A DNA stretch of 64,000 nucleotides from positions 1,736,001-1,800,000 of the forward strand of contig NZ_CP022188.1 of assembly GCF_003111665.1 (NCBI RefSeq), in the 5' to 3' direction. A program made the position numbers and the translations under genes. Shown piece after piece: positions 25,067 through 34,244 of this stretch. This DNA comes from Parazoarcus communis. Its GTDB lineage: Bacteria > Pseudomonadota > Gammaproteobacteria > Burkholderiales > Rhodocyclaceae. Every line of letters starts with the position of its first letter. The first letter of the stretch is position 1. Below the pieces are notes generated by a model. The model worked only from the letters and a program-made list of their open reading frames with translations, did no database searches and was not told the origin of the DNA.

Positions 25067-26068
25067 ATGGTCAGCCAAACCAGTCCCCAAATGCCGGTTG
25101 CCATCTATCAATCTGCCGACGGCTCAATTGCGACCGAAGTGCGCCTGGAGGGTGAAACGGTCTGGCTGACGCAGGCTCAGCTTGGGCTGCTATTCGGTAG
25201 AGAGCGTTCGGTGATTTCCAAGCACCTGCGTAACGTATTTGTCGAGGGTGAGCTTGAGGCAGAGTCAGTGTGTGCAAAATTTGCACATACTGCCAGTGAC
25301 GGAAAAACCTATCAGGTCGAGCACTACAGCCTCGACGTCATCATCTCCGTCGGCTACCGGGTCAAATCACCAGAAGGCACCCGCTTCCGCATCTGGGCCA
25401 ACCGCATCCTCAAGGATTATCTGGTGCGGGGTTATGCGCTGAACCAGCAGCGGCTGGCGCAGCAGCAGGAAAACATCCGCCAGCTGGAACGTACGCTGAG
25501 CCTGTTCCAGCAGAACCTGATCGAGCAGGCCAGCCTGCCGGAGGCGCGCGGGCTGGTGAGTGTGATCGCGGGTTACGCCCGCACCTTCGTGCTCCTCAAT
25601 CAGTTCGACAGCGAACGCCTGCCGCTCGGCGACTTTGCGACGACGATTCACTATGAAATCCGCGAAAATGAAGCGCTGGCCGGCATCGCTGCGCTGAAGG
25701 CGGATCTGTTGGGACGCGGCGAGGCGTCGGCGCTTTTCGGCAACCAGAAGGACGACAGCTTTGCCGGCATCCTCGGCAACATCCTGCAATCGTTCGGCGG
25801 CGAATACCTGTACCCGAGCATCGAGGAGCAGGCGGCGCACCTGCTCTATTTCGTCATCAAGAACCATCCCTTCACGGATGGCAACAAGCGCATTGGCGCC
25901 TTCCTGTTTATCTGGTTCCTGCAACGAAACCGGCACCATCTGAAGTCGGATGGCGAACTGAAGATCAATGACAACGCGCTGGCGGCGATTGCACTGTTGG
26001 TGGCGCAGAGTGATCCGGTGCAAAAGCGACTGATGATTCACCTGATCATGAATCTGATCCGAGGCTAA
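25067..26068 (+). CDS. RhuM-Fic/DOC fusion protein
   Basis: 333 residues. The N-terminal half is a RhuM (virulence-protein) domain: VWLTQAQLGLLFGRERSVISKHLRNVF, a helix-turn-helix-like segment, then VEHYSLDVIISVGYRV. A coiled-coil stretch (about residues 125-150) follows, and the C-terminal half is Fic/DOC, with HPFTDGNKR at residues 267-275. The loop has GNKR and lacks the second Arg of AMP-transferring Fic (GNGRxxR), so it is closer to Doc-like enzymes, or inactive. Start ATG 25067 has GAGG upstream. It may be a toxin, defence or regulatory protein. No antitoxin gene is adjacent. Confidence 0.85.
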   Translation: MVSQTSPQMPVAIYQSADGSIATEVRLEGETVWLTQAQLGLLFGRERSVISKHLRNVFVEGELEAESVCAKFAHTASDGKTYQVEHYSLDVIISVGYRVKSPEGTRFRIWANRILKDYLVRGYALNQQRLAQQQENIRQLERTLSLFQQNLIEQASLPEARGLVSVIAGYARTFVLLNQFDSERLPLGDFATTIHYEIRENEALAGIAALKADLLGRGEASALFGNQKDDSFAGILGNILQSFGGEYLYPSIEEQAAHLLYFVIKNHPFTDGNKRIGAFLFIWFLQRNRHHLKSDGELKINDNALAAIALLVAQSDPVQKRLMIHLIMNLIRG

Positions 26069-26311
26069 TTCCGTATGAACGCAAGCGCATCGTTTGCCTC
26101 CCGTGTCCGGCGCTTCTGAATCACGCTGTGCGACGCAGGGGCGAGCCATCGCGACTGTCTGCAGCAGCTGATTTGTCTCATGTTCCTTAAAGTGGTTGAC
26201 GAGGCCGGTCGGCCGCCCCGCAGCCGCAATATCGGTATCTCCAACTCCCTTGCCGGGTCAGCCTGAAGGTGGCGCACGGGGCTGCGCTGATCGCGGAGCA
26301 GGCGGGCGAAT

Positions 26312-27160
26312 TCAGACCCGTGCCAGCAGCGCCTCGAAGCCCGGATAGTTGTCGCGGGTCAGGCCGTACTTGCTGGCGCTGGCGCTGCGCGTTCCGCTTC
26401 TTAGCGCGTCGATGAAGGCTGCAGGGTCGGTGATCCAGCTGCCGCCGACGAAGGTGACGCCGCGGGCGAACAGGGCGTCGGGCAGGCAACCGGCGCTGGG
26501 GCCGATCATTGCGAACCAGCGTGCCTGGCGGCAGCAGCCGAGCATCCGGTCGAGGGTGTCGTTGAGCAGGAGCGTGCTGGTCGAAACCACCTTGGTGCAG
26601 GTGGCGAGTGCTTCGGCGTCGGTCGTGACCCGGTAGCCTTCATGCTCGCCCGCGAGCTCGGCCTTGAGTTCGACCACGGTCAGCCTGGCACCGGCCTCGA
26701 TGATGCGGCCGAGGAGGGGCTTGAACAGGCCGATCATGCCGATCGCTTCGCCTGGCGCGGGCTGCAGGCTGCCGATGGAGTCGGTGCTGTCGTCAGGGCG
26801 GAAACCGGCGCGGTCGTACAGGCAGCGGGTCAGGGCGTTGGCGGCAGCAAAGCCGAGGGTCTTGTCGATGCCGCTGCCGCTGGCGTAGCGCCGGGCGAGG
26901 TCGAGCGCATCGGTGCCGGTGAGGGCCGCGTGCTTCGGGTGTGCGTGCAGATGCGCGAGGGTGTCGTCGAGCAGCACGTAGGACAGGCCGAGCGAACCAT
27001 CGTCCAGTTCGATTGCGCAGAACTCGCCACGGCCATCGTTGTTGGGCTGCGCGGGCGGCAGGTGCAGTGCGCGGATGCGGGGCAGCGGGCTGCGGGCCGC
27101 GAAGCGTTCGAGCTGGGCGAGGTAGTCGTCCGCAAAACGTGCGGGCTTGGCGGTGGTCAT
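26312..27160 (-). CDS. DUF364/DUF4213 putative metal-chelation protein
   Basis: 282 residues. An enolase-N-like DUF4213 domain comes first (about 10-105, with LGLSYVLLDD), followed by a Rossmann-like DUF364 domain (about 125-275, GEAIGMIGLFKPLLGRI, STSTLLLNDTLDRML, MIGPSAGCLPDALFARG). The family is annotated as putative heavy-metal chelation with little experimental support. Its ATG at 27160 overlaps the VWA stop by ATGA, so it is translationally coupled as the last gene of the MoxR-VWA operon. A 929-residue frame through this region is a shadow. Confidence 0.83.
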   Translation of the reverse strand: MTTAKPARFADDYLAQLERFAARSPLPRIRALHLPPAQPNNDGRGEFCAIELDDGSLGLSYVLLDDTLAHLHAHPKHAALTGTDALDLARRYASGSGIDKTLGFAAANALTRCLYDRAGFRPDDSTDSIGSLQPAPGEAIGMIGLFKPLLGRIIEAGARLTVVELKAELAGEHEGYRVTTDAEALATCTKVVSTSTLLLNDTLDRMLGCCRQARWFAMIGPSAGCLPDALFARGVTFVGGSWITDPAAFIDALRSGTRSASASKYGLTRDNYPGFEALLARV

Positions 27161-28737
27161 GTCTGTTCCTGATCCGGAAGGTGCTCGCCGCGGTGCAATC
27201 CTGCACGGACGGCGGCAGAGGCGGTGTCGCCGGCAACGGTCGAGCGACGGTTTTCGGGGCTGCGCAGCGCCCCGGGGAAGTACATTGCGGTGAGGCTCTT
27301 GGAATGAACCGGCGAGTCGGCATCCGATGCGCCGAAGCGACGCCAGTCGCGCACCCACAGGACGTCGTCGGCCAGTTCGAGCAGGCCGATGGTTTCGCGG
27401 TCGCCGATCAGGATGGCCTGAACGCGCAGGCCCAGCGTCGTCTTGGCCTGATCGAGGCGGCTGACGACATCGGCGGTGGCGCCGAATGCCCCGTCCGACG
27501 CCAGCAGCAGATCGGCCTGGCGCCATTGTGCGGCATCGAGTTTTTCGATCGCCCGCTCCAGTGGACCACAGATGTCGGTGCCGCCGCGAAAGGTCTGTCC
27601 GAGAAAGCGGATCAGGCGTTCGATGCCGCCGGCGTCGACGCCGAGCTCCATTTCCACCAGCTCGTCGGGGCCGCCGAACGCAAACACATGGCATGCGCGA
27701 TGTTGCGCGTGGGCGCTGCGCACCGCTTCGAGGACAGTGGCCTTGGCAACGGCCTCTGCGCCACCCTGCATCGAGCCCGAGGTGTCGACGCAGATCAGCA
27801 TGGGGCCCATCTCCATGCGTCGGTCCGGCGCAGGCTGCGGTTGCGGACGCAACACGGGTGAGCGGTGCTGGTGAACTTCTGCCATGCGGTCGTCGTCTTC
27901 GTACGCGAGCAGGGTGCGTTCGGCGCGGCGGGCGTGCCACACCAGGCGCAGACGCGGGTGGCCGAGCAGCATGGCTTCGGCCGGCAGCATGCGGGCGATG
28001 CGGTCCGAGCGCTTGATGCCGCGGGTTTCGCCGGGCAGGTCGGGCACATGCACTGCATGCGGCTGCGGGTGTTGCGCAAGCGCCCGTTCCATGACCGGCA
28101 CCGTGCGCTGGCTGCGGCGCTCGGGTTCGTCGGTCTGGCGGCTGCGCCCCAGCTGCCGGATCAGGCGACCCAGTTCGGGCAGGCGTTCGAGCAGTCGGCG
28201 GATGCGCAATACCTCCTGCCAGCCCTCGCTGCGCAGCTGGCCGCAAATCATGTCCCAGCGCAGGTTCTGGTCGCCATCGGGCAGCATGCCGAAGACTTCC
28301 ACCAGTTCGTCGATGTGGCCGCAGCGCTCCTGCCAGTCGGCAGCAAAGGCGTCGAGCGCCATGGCGGTGGCGGTGTCCTCGTCTGCACCCCGGTCGCGAT
28401 AATCGACGATCAGGTCGAGGTGGAAGAGGATGCTCATCACCACGGTCACACTGAGGTCGCGTTGCCCGCGGCAGTAGCCGGGCAGGCCGAGCTGCGCCAT
28501 GGTGGTGGCCAGGGCGGCGGCAAGCGGCGGTGGTGGCCACGGCCACGCGGCGGGCGGTGGCAGGCAGCCGGCAAGCAGACTGTCGACGAGCAGGCGCAGG
28601 CCCGACAGCCGGGCCTCCAGCGTGCCCTGCGCATTGGTCATGCCGCCCAGCCACAAGTTGCGCGCCAGCGCGTCGAGCGCGGCCAGGCGCTGTTCGCGGG
28701 CCTCGAACAGCAGCGGGCAGGGTGCAGGCGCGCTCAT
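27157..28737 (-). CDS. VWA-domain protein (ViaA/CoxE-like partner of MoxR ATPase)
   Basis: 526 residues. A helical N-terminal region of about 300 residues precedes a von Willebrand A domain with an intact MIDAS DTSGSM (318-323), the Thr of the FRGGTD loop and the Asp of LLASDGAFG. Such proteins pair with MoxR AAA+ ATPases to remodel or insert metal cofactors in client enzymes (CoxDE, NorQD, CbbQO are precedents). The start ATG 28737 overlaps the ATPase stop by ATGA. The C-terminal tail is short and acidic. Confidence 0.83.
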   Translation of the reverse strand: MSAPAPCPLLFEAREQRLAALDALARNLWLGGMTNAQGTLEARLSGLRLLVDSLLAGCLPPPAAWPWPPPPLAAALATTMAQLGLPGYCRGQRDLSVTVVMSILFHLDLIVDYRDRGADEDTATAMALDAFAADWQERCGHIDELVEVFGMLPDGDQNLRWDMICGQLRSEGWQEVLRIRRLLERLPELGRLIRQLGRSRQTDEPERRSQRTVPVMERALAQHPQPHAVHVPDLPGETRGIKRSDRIARMLPAEAMLLGHPRLRLVWHARRAERTLLAYEDDDRMAEVHQHRSPVLRPQPQPAPDRRMEMGPMLICVDTSGSMQGGAEAVAKATVLEAVRSAHAQHRACHVFAFGGPDELVEMELGVDAGGIERLIRFLGQTFRGGTDICGPLERAIEKLDAAQWRQADLLLASDGAFGATADVVSRLDQAKTTLGLRVQAILIGDRETIGLLELADDVLWVRDWRRFGASDADSPVHSKSLTAMYFPGALRSPENRRSTVAGDTASAAVRAGLHRGEHLPDQEQT

Positions 28738-30161
28738 GCGTCGTGTTGCAGCGGCACGGCGACCGGCTCCGGCGCCGTGCCGTGGTCTTCGCCCTCGGGC
28801 AGGCGGGGCAGGCGGGTGAAGCCTTCGCGCGTCGCGGCGGCGCGCTGGCGCAGGTCTGAAAGCGCTTCGGCGACCGCCGACAGGTTTGCATCGACCCGGT
28901 CTGCCAGTTCGCTCTCCAGCCACAGACTGGTGCTGCGGTAGGCGGCGAGGTGCTGGCGCTGTGCGGCCAGTTCTTCGGCATAGCCTGAGATGCGTTCGAT
29001 GAGGTCGTCGATCTGGCCGGTGCGGGCGGCGATGTGGCGGGCACCGTAACGGCGCTGGCGGCTGTAGCGCATGCGCAGCGCGCCGGCGCCGCCCTTGGCA
29101 TCGCCCACTTCGTCGGCGAGCTCGGTGGCGGAGAAGCGCAGACGGCCGGACGCGTCGTAGTCGAGGTCGTTGGCCTTCAGCTCGGTGTCGAGCTGCGCTT
29201 CGAAGGCTTCGACCACACGGGTTAGGCGTGGCGGCGAGAAGCACTCGTTCACGCCGATGCGCGTCTGCAGCCAGGTGCCGACGGCAGCCTGGCGGGCAGC
29301 GTCGGGCGCGGTGCACCAGGGCAGCAGGAGCAGATCCCACAGCGCCACCGCCGTGCGCCCTTCGCACGCGGCCGCCACGCGCAGCAGCCACACGGTCTTC
29401 ACCCAGCGGCGGTCGGAAACGCAGGTCTGCAGGCTGGCCAGATGCTCGCGCAGTTCGGTCAGAATCGTGCTCGCCGCGTGCGGCAGCGTCACCGCCGCAG
29501 CCTGTCGGGTGAGTGCAGTCAGCGCGTCTGCGTCAAGGCGAAGCGCCGCTGGCGGGGCTGTCCAGTCGGCCTTGTGCGCGGTGTCGAGCAGTTGGGCGAA
29601 GCCGTCACGGCTGACCGGCTCGACCGGCACCCGCAGCAGGAACCGATCGAAAAAGGCTTCGGCGACTTCGTCCTCCGGTACTTCATTGGTGGCACCGACG
29701 ACGCTGATCAGCGGGCAGTGCTGGCGGCCGGCGCCGTTGTCGAACTCGCGCTCGTTGAGCAGCGTCAGCAGCGCATTGAGGATTGCGCTGTTGGCCTTGA
29801 ACACTTCATCGATGAAGGCAATCGAGGCGTCGGGCAGGAAGCCCGCGGTGTGACGCTCGTAGCGGTCTTCCTCGAGGGCCTTGATCGACAGTGGGCCAAA
29901 CAGCTCTTCGGGTACCGAGAAGCGGGTGAGCAGGCGCTCGAAATAGCGTGCGTTGGCAAACACCGTGTGCAGGCGCCGGGCAAGCTCGCTCTTCGCCGTG
30001 CCGGGCGGGCCGATCAGCAGACTGTGTTCGCCGGCGAGTGCCGCGAGCAGGGTGAAGCGTACCGCGCGTCGACGCTCGATCAACCCGCTTTCGAGATGCG
30101 AGAGCAGGTGCGACAGGCGATCGCGGGTGCTGTTCGAGTCATGCGCAAGGGACTGATCCAT
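28734..30161 (-). CDS. ravA: MoxR-family AAA+ ATPase (RavA-like)
   Basis: 475 residues. AAA+ core: Walker A IGPPGTAKS (50-58), Walker B SIAFIDEVFKAN, sensor 1 VGATNEVPED and the arginine-finger region FFDRFLLRVPV, followed by a lid and a long helical C-terminal extension (about 310-475), a layout like E. coli RavA. It would act with the downstream VWA protein as an ATP-driven chaperone. First gene of a three-gene operon and divergent from the hemerythrin-CRP regulator. The symbol is by resemblance; a distinct MoxR subfamily is possible. Confidence 0.8.
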   Translation of the reverse strand: MDQSLAHDSNSTRDRLSHLLSHLESGLIERRRAVRFTLLAALAGEHSLLIGPPGTAKSELARRLHTVFANARYFERLLTRFSVPEELFGPLSIKALEEDRYERHTAGFLPDASIAFIDEVFKANSAILNALLTLLNEREFDNGAGRQHCPLISVVGATNEVPEDEVAEAFFDRFLLRVPVEPVSRDGFAQLLDTAHKADWTAPPAALRLDADALTALTRQAAAVTLPHAASTILTELREHLASLQTCVSDRRWVKTVWLLRVAAACEGRTAVALWDLLLLPWCTAPDAARQAAVGTWLQTRIGVNECFSPPRLTRVVEAFEAQLDTELKANDLDYDASGRLRFSATELADEVGDAKGGAGALRMRYSRQRRYGARHIAARTGQIDDLIERISGYAEELAAQRQHLAAYRSTSLWLESELADRVDANLSAVAEALSDLRQRAAATREGFTRLPRLPEGEDHGTAPEPVAVPLQHDA

Positions 30162-30195
30162 GGAGAAATCCTAGCACCCGGATGTGTGGTGTGCC

Positions 30196-30209
30196 TTGAT
30201 CGTGACCAA
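30196..30209. promoter_or_regulatory. FNR/CRP-like box TTGAT-CGTG-ACCAA
   Basis: One mismatch from the TTGAT-N4-ATCAA consensus, located between the divergent ravA-like gene and the hemerythrin-CRP gene. A plausible site for the adjacent CRP-family protein or for FNR. Found by eye; chance occurrence is not excluded. Confidence 0.4.
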
Positions 30210-30379
30210 GTCGCGCACGGCAGGACGGCGGCGGTGCCGCCATTGCCTGATGCAGACACCGCGTCGGCCGCGCTGCACAATGCTTCGGGCATCACCCGTT
30301 CAAGTTAAACTGCGTTTGTACCGCTGCGCGGGGACGCATGTCGGGGGCGGCGTGGCCTAATTCTCGGGGGAGTGGCTGA

Positions 30380-31969
30380 ATGCAAGAGTTGGCGTGGAGT
30401 GACGCACTGTTGACGGGAATCGACGTCATCGACCGGCAGCACCGGGGGCTGGTCGACATGATCAACGCCACCGCGGCGCGGCTGGAAGATCAGTCCGAAC
30501 TCAGCGCTGAGGAGGTCCGCTCGCTGGTGGGCTTCCTGAAGGACTACACCGAAGTCCATTTCAGCACCGAAGAGGCCTTGATGAGCCTGTGCGGACTGTC
30601 CCCTGCCTACGCGCAGGCACACCACCATAATCACGACCGCTTCCTCGCGCTCGTGGGCGACATGGCAGATGAACTCGGCGACGATGCAGTGCCGGACGGC
30701 CGGCAGTTGCTGGCGTTTCTCGGTGACTGGCTGATTCGTCATATCCGTGGCGAGGATCAGGGGCTCGCCCGGCGGCTGCGCGATGCACGACAGGCGACCG
30801 ATGCCGCCCTGAGCACTGCGCAGTCGAGCGCACGCGCGCAGGCCGCACCCGCCGCGCCGCTGATGTTCGCGGATGCGCTCGCCCAGGGCAGCGCCGCGCT
30901 CCATGCCAGCGAAGCCGATGTGCTGGCGTTCATCTCCGGGGACCGCTCCGCGGCACTGGTGGTCGCACTCGATGCGGCCTTGCTGCCCGGGGAGGTGATT
31001 CAGGCCAATGCCGCTGCCGAGGCGTATTTCGGCGCCGAGGCGGGGGCGCTTGGCGGACGCCCCGGCACCAGCCTGTTCAGTGATGCCCAGGTTCAACGTC
31101 TGCCGGTGGTGATGAGCGAAGTGCTGATGCACGGCAGCTTCGAAGGCGTGCTTGAGTGCGTCGGTGCAGACGGGAAGCCCGGGGCCGCAGCGGCCCGCGT
31201 GACCCATCTCGTACTCAATGGCCGCATCGTCATTCTGGTGCTGCTGTCGGCAGCCCAGCGCGAGGTGGCCGGGAAGCGGGCTGCAGTTCCGGAAGATGCA
31301 GGCAGGACTGCGCTCTCGCGCCACCCCCTGTTCATGTGCCTGACGCTGGATGAAATGACTGCGCTCGAGCAGCAGGCACGCCTGGTTCGACTCGACAAGT
31401 CGCAGCAGCTGTTCGCGAACGGCACGGATCCGGCCGGGCTCTACATTGTCATCAGCGGTCAGGTGGGGGTGTTTGCCGCGAACGAGCGTGGCGACGAGAA
31501 GGTGCTCGACATCATGGTCGCGCCACAGATCGTGGGCGAAGTCGAGGTGCTCGCCCGCCGGGCTTCGCCGGCAACGGCCCGCAGCCTCTCGTCCTCCACC
31601 CTGCTGATGATTCCAGCCGACGCCCTGCGCGCGCTTCAGTCTTCCAGCCCGGCTTTTGCTGCTGCGGTGACGGCGCACCTTGGGCGGCGCATGCACGAGC
31701 GGGTTCGCGAGATCGCGGCCCTGACCCTGCATACCGCAATGGAGCGCACGATCGACTTTCTGCTCGCGCACGGCACCGACAACGGCGACGGTGGTGTTGA
31801 TACCGTGCTGCCGGCGCAGAAGGGCATCATCGCGTCCTACCTCAATATCAACGGCGCGACGCTGTCGCGGAATTTTCAGCAGCTCTCCGATTGCGGCCTG
31901 ATCAGTGTCAGCCGCCGTTTCGTGACCATCCCGGATCGTGAGGCGCTGCTGCGTTTTCGTCTGCAGTGA
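30380..31969 (+). CDS. Hemerythrin-CRP/FNR fusion transcriptional regulator
   Basis: 529 residues in three parts. The N-terminal bacteriohemerythrin domain (1-135) has a complete di-iron ligand set: His21, His60, Glu64, His81, His85, His121 and Asp126. The middle region (about 180-300) looks PAS-like. The C-terminal part is a cyclic-nucleotide-binding-type sensor (about 315-430, with GLYIVISGQVGVF and IVGEVEVLA) plus a CRP winged helix (about 445-525, SYLNINGATLSRNFQQLSDCGLI). This suggests one polypeptide that senses O2 or NO at the di-iron site and controls transcription directly. Start 30380 follows GGGGGAGTGGCTGA. Divergent from the MoxR operon. Confidence 0.85.
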   Translation: MQELAWSDALLTGIDVIDRQHRGLVDMINATAARLEDQSELSAEEVRSLVGFLKDYTEVHFSTEEALMSLCGLSPAYAQAHHHNHDRFLALVGDMADELGDDAVPDGRQLLAFLGDWLIRHIRGEDQGLARRLRDARQATDAALSTAQSSARAQAAPAAPLMFADALAQGSAALHASEADVLAFISGDRSAALVVALDAALLPGEVIQANAAAEAYFGAEAGALGGRPGTSLFSDAQVQRLPVVMSEVLMHGSFEGVLECVGADGKPGAAAARVTHLVLNGRIVILVLLSAAQREVAGKRAAVPEDAGRTALSRHPLFMCLTLDEMTALEQQARLVRLDKSQQLFANGTDPAGLYIVISGQVGVFAANERGDEKVLDIMVAPQIVGEVEVLARRASPATARSLSSSTLLMIPADALRALQSSSPAFAAAVTAHLGRRMHERVREIAALTLHTAMERTIDFLLAHGTDNGDGGVDTVLPAQKGIIASYLNINGATLSRNFQQLSDCGLISVSRRFVTIPDREALLRFRLQ

Positions 31970-31990
31970 GCGATCGGGCCGCGTGGCGGC

Positions 31991-32698
31991 TCAGTCGCCG
32001 AGCACGATCGTCACGCGCTTGTTGCGCTTGCCCTCGGAGCGGATCCTGACCACGCTGGCCGTGCCGATCTCGCCGGTCCGGCGCAAATGGGTGCCGCCAC
32101 AGGGCTGATAGTCGATGTCGCCTACTCGGATGGTGCGCACGCTGCCCTGGCCGCGCGGTGGCTGCACCGACATCGTCTTCACCAGCCCCGGATTCGCATC
32201 GAGCTCGGCGTCGCTGATGGCACCGGTTTCCACCGGCTGGTCGCGCGCGATGAGGGCGTTGAGCGCGGCTTCGATGTCTGCGGCCACGAGCTTTTCCATG
32301 TCGATGTCGAAATCCAGGTGGGCCTTGTCTTCTGCCATCCTGCCGCCGGTCACTGGCGCATCGACCACGGCGCACAGCAGATGCAGGCAGGTGTGGTAAC
32401 GCATCAGGGTGTGGCGCCGCTCCCAGTCGATCTCGGCCTGAAGCCGCGTTCCCGGGGCGGGCACGGGAGCGTCGTCGGCAATGCGGTGCACGATGGCTTC
32501 GCCCTCTCCCTTGATCGTGTCGATGACCGTCAGCCGGCTTCCGTCCTCAAGGATCAGCACGCCGCGGTCGCCGGGCTGCCCGCCACCCGTGGGGTAGAAC
32601 ACCGTGCGCTCAAGCTCGACGATGCCCGGTTCGCTGCGGGTCACCACGGTGTCGCACTGGCGTGCATAGCTGTCTGCATGAAAGACACGATCGGTCAC
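31991..32698 (-). CDS. alaX: AlaX-type alanyl-tRNA editing protein
   Basis: 235 residues, homologous to the editing domain of alanyl-tRNA synthetase. It hydrolyses Ser- or Gly-mischarged tRNA-Ala in trans. Zinc-binding motifs are visible: HxxxH in RYHTCLHLLCAVV and CxxxH in QPCGGTHLRRTGEIG, along with TVFYPTGGGQPGD. Length fits AlaX-M type without the C-Ala domain. Convergent with the hemerythrin-CRP gene, 21 bp apart. Confidence 0.9.
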   Translation of the reverse strand: MTDRVFHADSYARQCDTVVTRSEPGIVELERTVFYPTGGGQPGDRGVLILEDGSRLTVIDTIKGEGEAIVHRIADDAPVPAPGTRLQAEIDWERRHTLMRYHTCLHLLCAVVDAPVTGGRMAEDKAHLDFDIDMEKLVAADIEAALNALIARDQPVETGAISDAELDANPGLVKTMSVQPPRGQGSVRTIRVGDIDYQPCGGTHLRRTGEIGTASVVRIRSEGKRNKRVTIVLGD

Positions 32699-33105
32699 TG
32701 GCGGGCTCCTTTCCTGTGGATGCGACGAGGGATGATTGTGCCTCTTCTCCCGGCAGAAAGCGCGTATGCGAACGTTCTTTGCGCTCGGGGCGGATGCGGG
32801 GCAGGCGGTCTGATGCGATCAAAAGGCCATGTTGGATGCTGGTAAAACTATTAGACTATGATGAATATTCGATGGCGCTCGCAGAAGCGTCACGCCCCCC
32901 GGAGAAGACATCATGTTCAAGCGCCGCCCAGCAATCCGCCGTGCCGACTGCCCTGTGCAGTTGCACCGCCGTGAGCGGGGCAGTCTGCTGTTCGTAGGAG
33001 ATCACCTTGCACGCAGCGTTCGCGGCGTGCCCTGTGCACCACCCCTGTTCCGATAGAAACCGACCCGTTCCACGGTTTTACCGACCCTCTATCAGGAGCA
33101 GCACA
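32699..33105. other. Intergenic region upstream of hppD, with a possible small ORF
   Basis: About 400 bp between divergent alaX and hppD. The AT-rich part around 32845-32875 (AAAACTATTAGACTATGATG) probably contains a promoter. A 47-codon ORF, ATG 32913 to TAG 33056, follows a good GGAGAAG, but is very Arg-rich and matches no family I know; it could be a leader peptide or chance. Confidence 0.3.
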
Positions 33106-34185
33106 ATGACCGACCTGTTTGAAAATCCGATGGGGCTGATGGGCTTCGAGTTCGTCGAATTCGCTTCGCCCAAGCCGAATGTGCTCGAACCCATTTTCGA
33201 GATGATGGGCTTCACCCGCGTGGCGCAGCATCGCTCGAAGGATGTCACGCTGTATCGTCAGGGCGACATCAACTTCATCGTCAACCGCGAGCCGCGCAGC
33301 ATTCCCGCCTATTTTGCCGCCGAGCACGGGCCTTCTGCCTGCGGCATGGCGTTTCGCGTGCGCGATGCGCAGTTTGCCTTCAAGCGCGCAATCGAACTCG
33401 GCGCCCAGCCGCTGGACATGCCGACCGGCCCGATGGAGCTGCGCCTGCCTGCGATCCGGGGCATTGGCGGCGCGCCGCTGTACCTGATCGACCGCTACGG
33501 CGATGGCACCTCGATCTACGACATCGACTTCAACTTCATCGAAGGCGTGGATCGCCATCCGGTCGGCCACGGTTTCAAGCTCATCGACCACCTGACGCAC
33601 AACGTCTATCGCGGCCGCATGAGCCATTGGGGCAGTTTCTACGAGCGCATCTTCAACTTCCGCGAGATCCGCTACTTCGACATCAAGGGCGAGTACACCG
33701 GCCTGACCTCGCGTGCGATGACCGCGCCCGACGGCAAGATCCGTATCCCGCTCAACGAGGAATCGTCCAAAGGCTCGGGCCAGATCGAGGAGTTCCTGAT
33801 GAAGTTCAACGGCGAGGGCATCCAGCATGTGGCGCTGCTCACCGACGACCTCATCGGCAGCGTGGACAAGCTGCGCGCGGCAGGCGTGCCGCTAATGACG
33901 GCGCCGCCCGCCACCTATTACGAGATGCTGAGCGAACGCCTGCCGGGGCATGGCGAGAATGCGGACGAACTCCAGGCGCGGGGCATCCTGCTCGATGGCA
34001 GTACCGAAGGCGGCAAGCAGCGTCTGCTGCTGCAGATCTTCTCCGAGACCCTGCTCGGGCCGGTGTTCTTCGAGTTCATCCAGCGCAAGGGTGACGATGG
34101 CTTCGGCGAAGGCAACTTCAAGGCCTTGTTCGAATCGCTCGAACGCGACCAGATCCGGCGCGGCGCGATTACCGTGCCGGAATAA
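33106..34185 (+). CDS. hppD: 4-hydroxyphenylpyruvate dioxygenase
   Basis: Converts 4-hydroxyphenylpyruvate to homogentisate with O2 and Fe(II), the second step of tyrosine breakdown. 359 residues with two VOC-type modules. The iron ligands are His162 (LIDHLTHNV), His241 (GIQHVAL) and Glu323 ([10 protein letters not shown]). The conserved C-terminal helix [20 protein letters not shown] is present. Start 33106 has AGGAG eight bases upstream; a longer frame from 33007 has no homology. A terminator hairpin follows. Part of its 3' end is found again in decayed form at 48040-48116. Confidence 0.95.
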   Translation: MTDLFENPMGLMGFEFVEFASPKPNVLEPIFEMMGFTRVAQHRSKDVTLYRQGDINFIVNREPRSIPAYFAAEHGPSACGMAFRVRDAQFAFKRAIELGAQPLDMPTGPMELRLPAIRGIGGAPLYLIDRYGDGTSIYDIDFNFIEGVDRHPVGHGFKLIDHLTHNVYRGRMSHWGSFYERIFNFREIRYFDIKGEYTGLTSRAMTAPDGKIRIPLNEESSKGSGQIEEFLMKFNGEGIQHVALLTDDLIGSVDKLRAAGVPLMTAPPATYYEMLSERLPGHGENADELQARGILLDGSTEGGKQRLLLQIFSETLLGPVFFEFIQRKGDDGFGEGNFKALFESLERDQIRRGAITVPE

Positions 34186-34212
34186 CGCCGACGCTGCCGT
34201 GACCGGCAGGAT

Positions 34213-34244
34213 CAGGGCGTCCGAAGCGGGGCGCCCTGTCTTTT
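34213..34244 (+). terminator. Intrinsic terminator after hppD
   Basis: CAGGGCG (34213-34219) pairs with CGCCCTG (34232-34238), followed by TCTTTT. It sits between hppD and the convergent panE-like gene and just touches the latter's stop codon. Confidence 0.6.

Noticed and set aside
26069..26311. 70-residue minus-strand ORF between the Fic and DUF364 genes
   Set aside because: No recognisable domain, no ribosome site; treated as intergenic.
26312..29101. 929-residue minus-strand frame
   Set aside because: Its first two thirds are low-complexity Arg/Pro/Ala sequence antiparallel or out of frame to the VWA and MoxR genes; only the C-terminal 282 residues (DUF364) are real.
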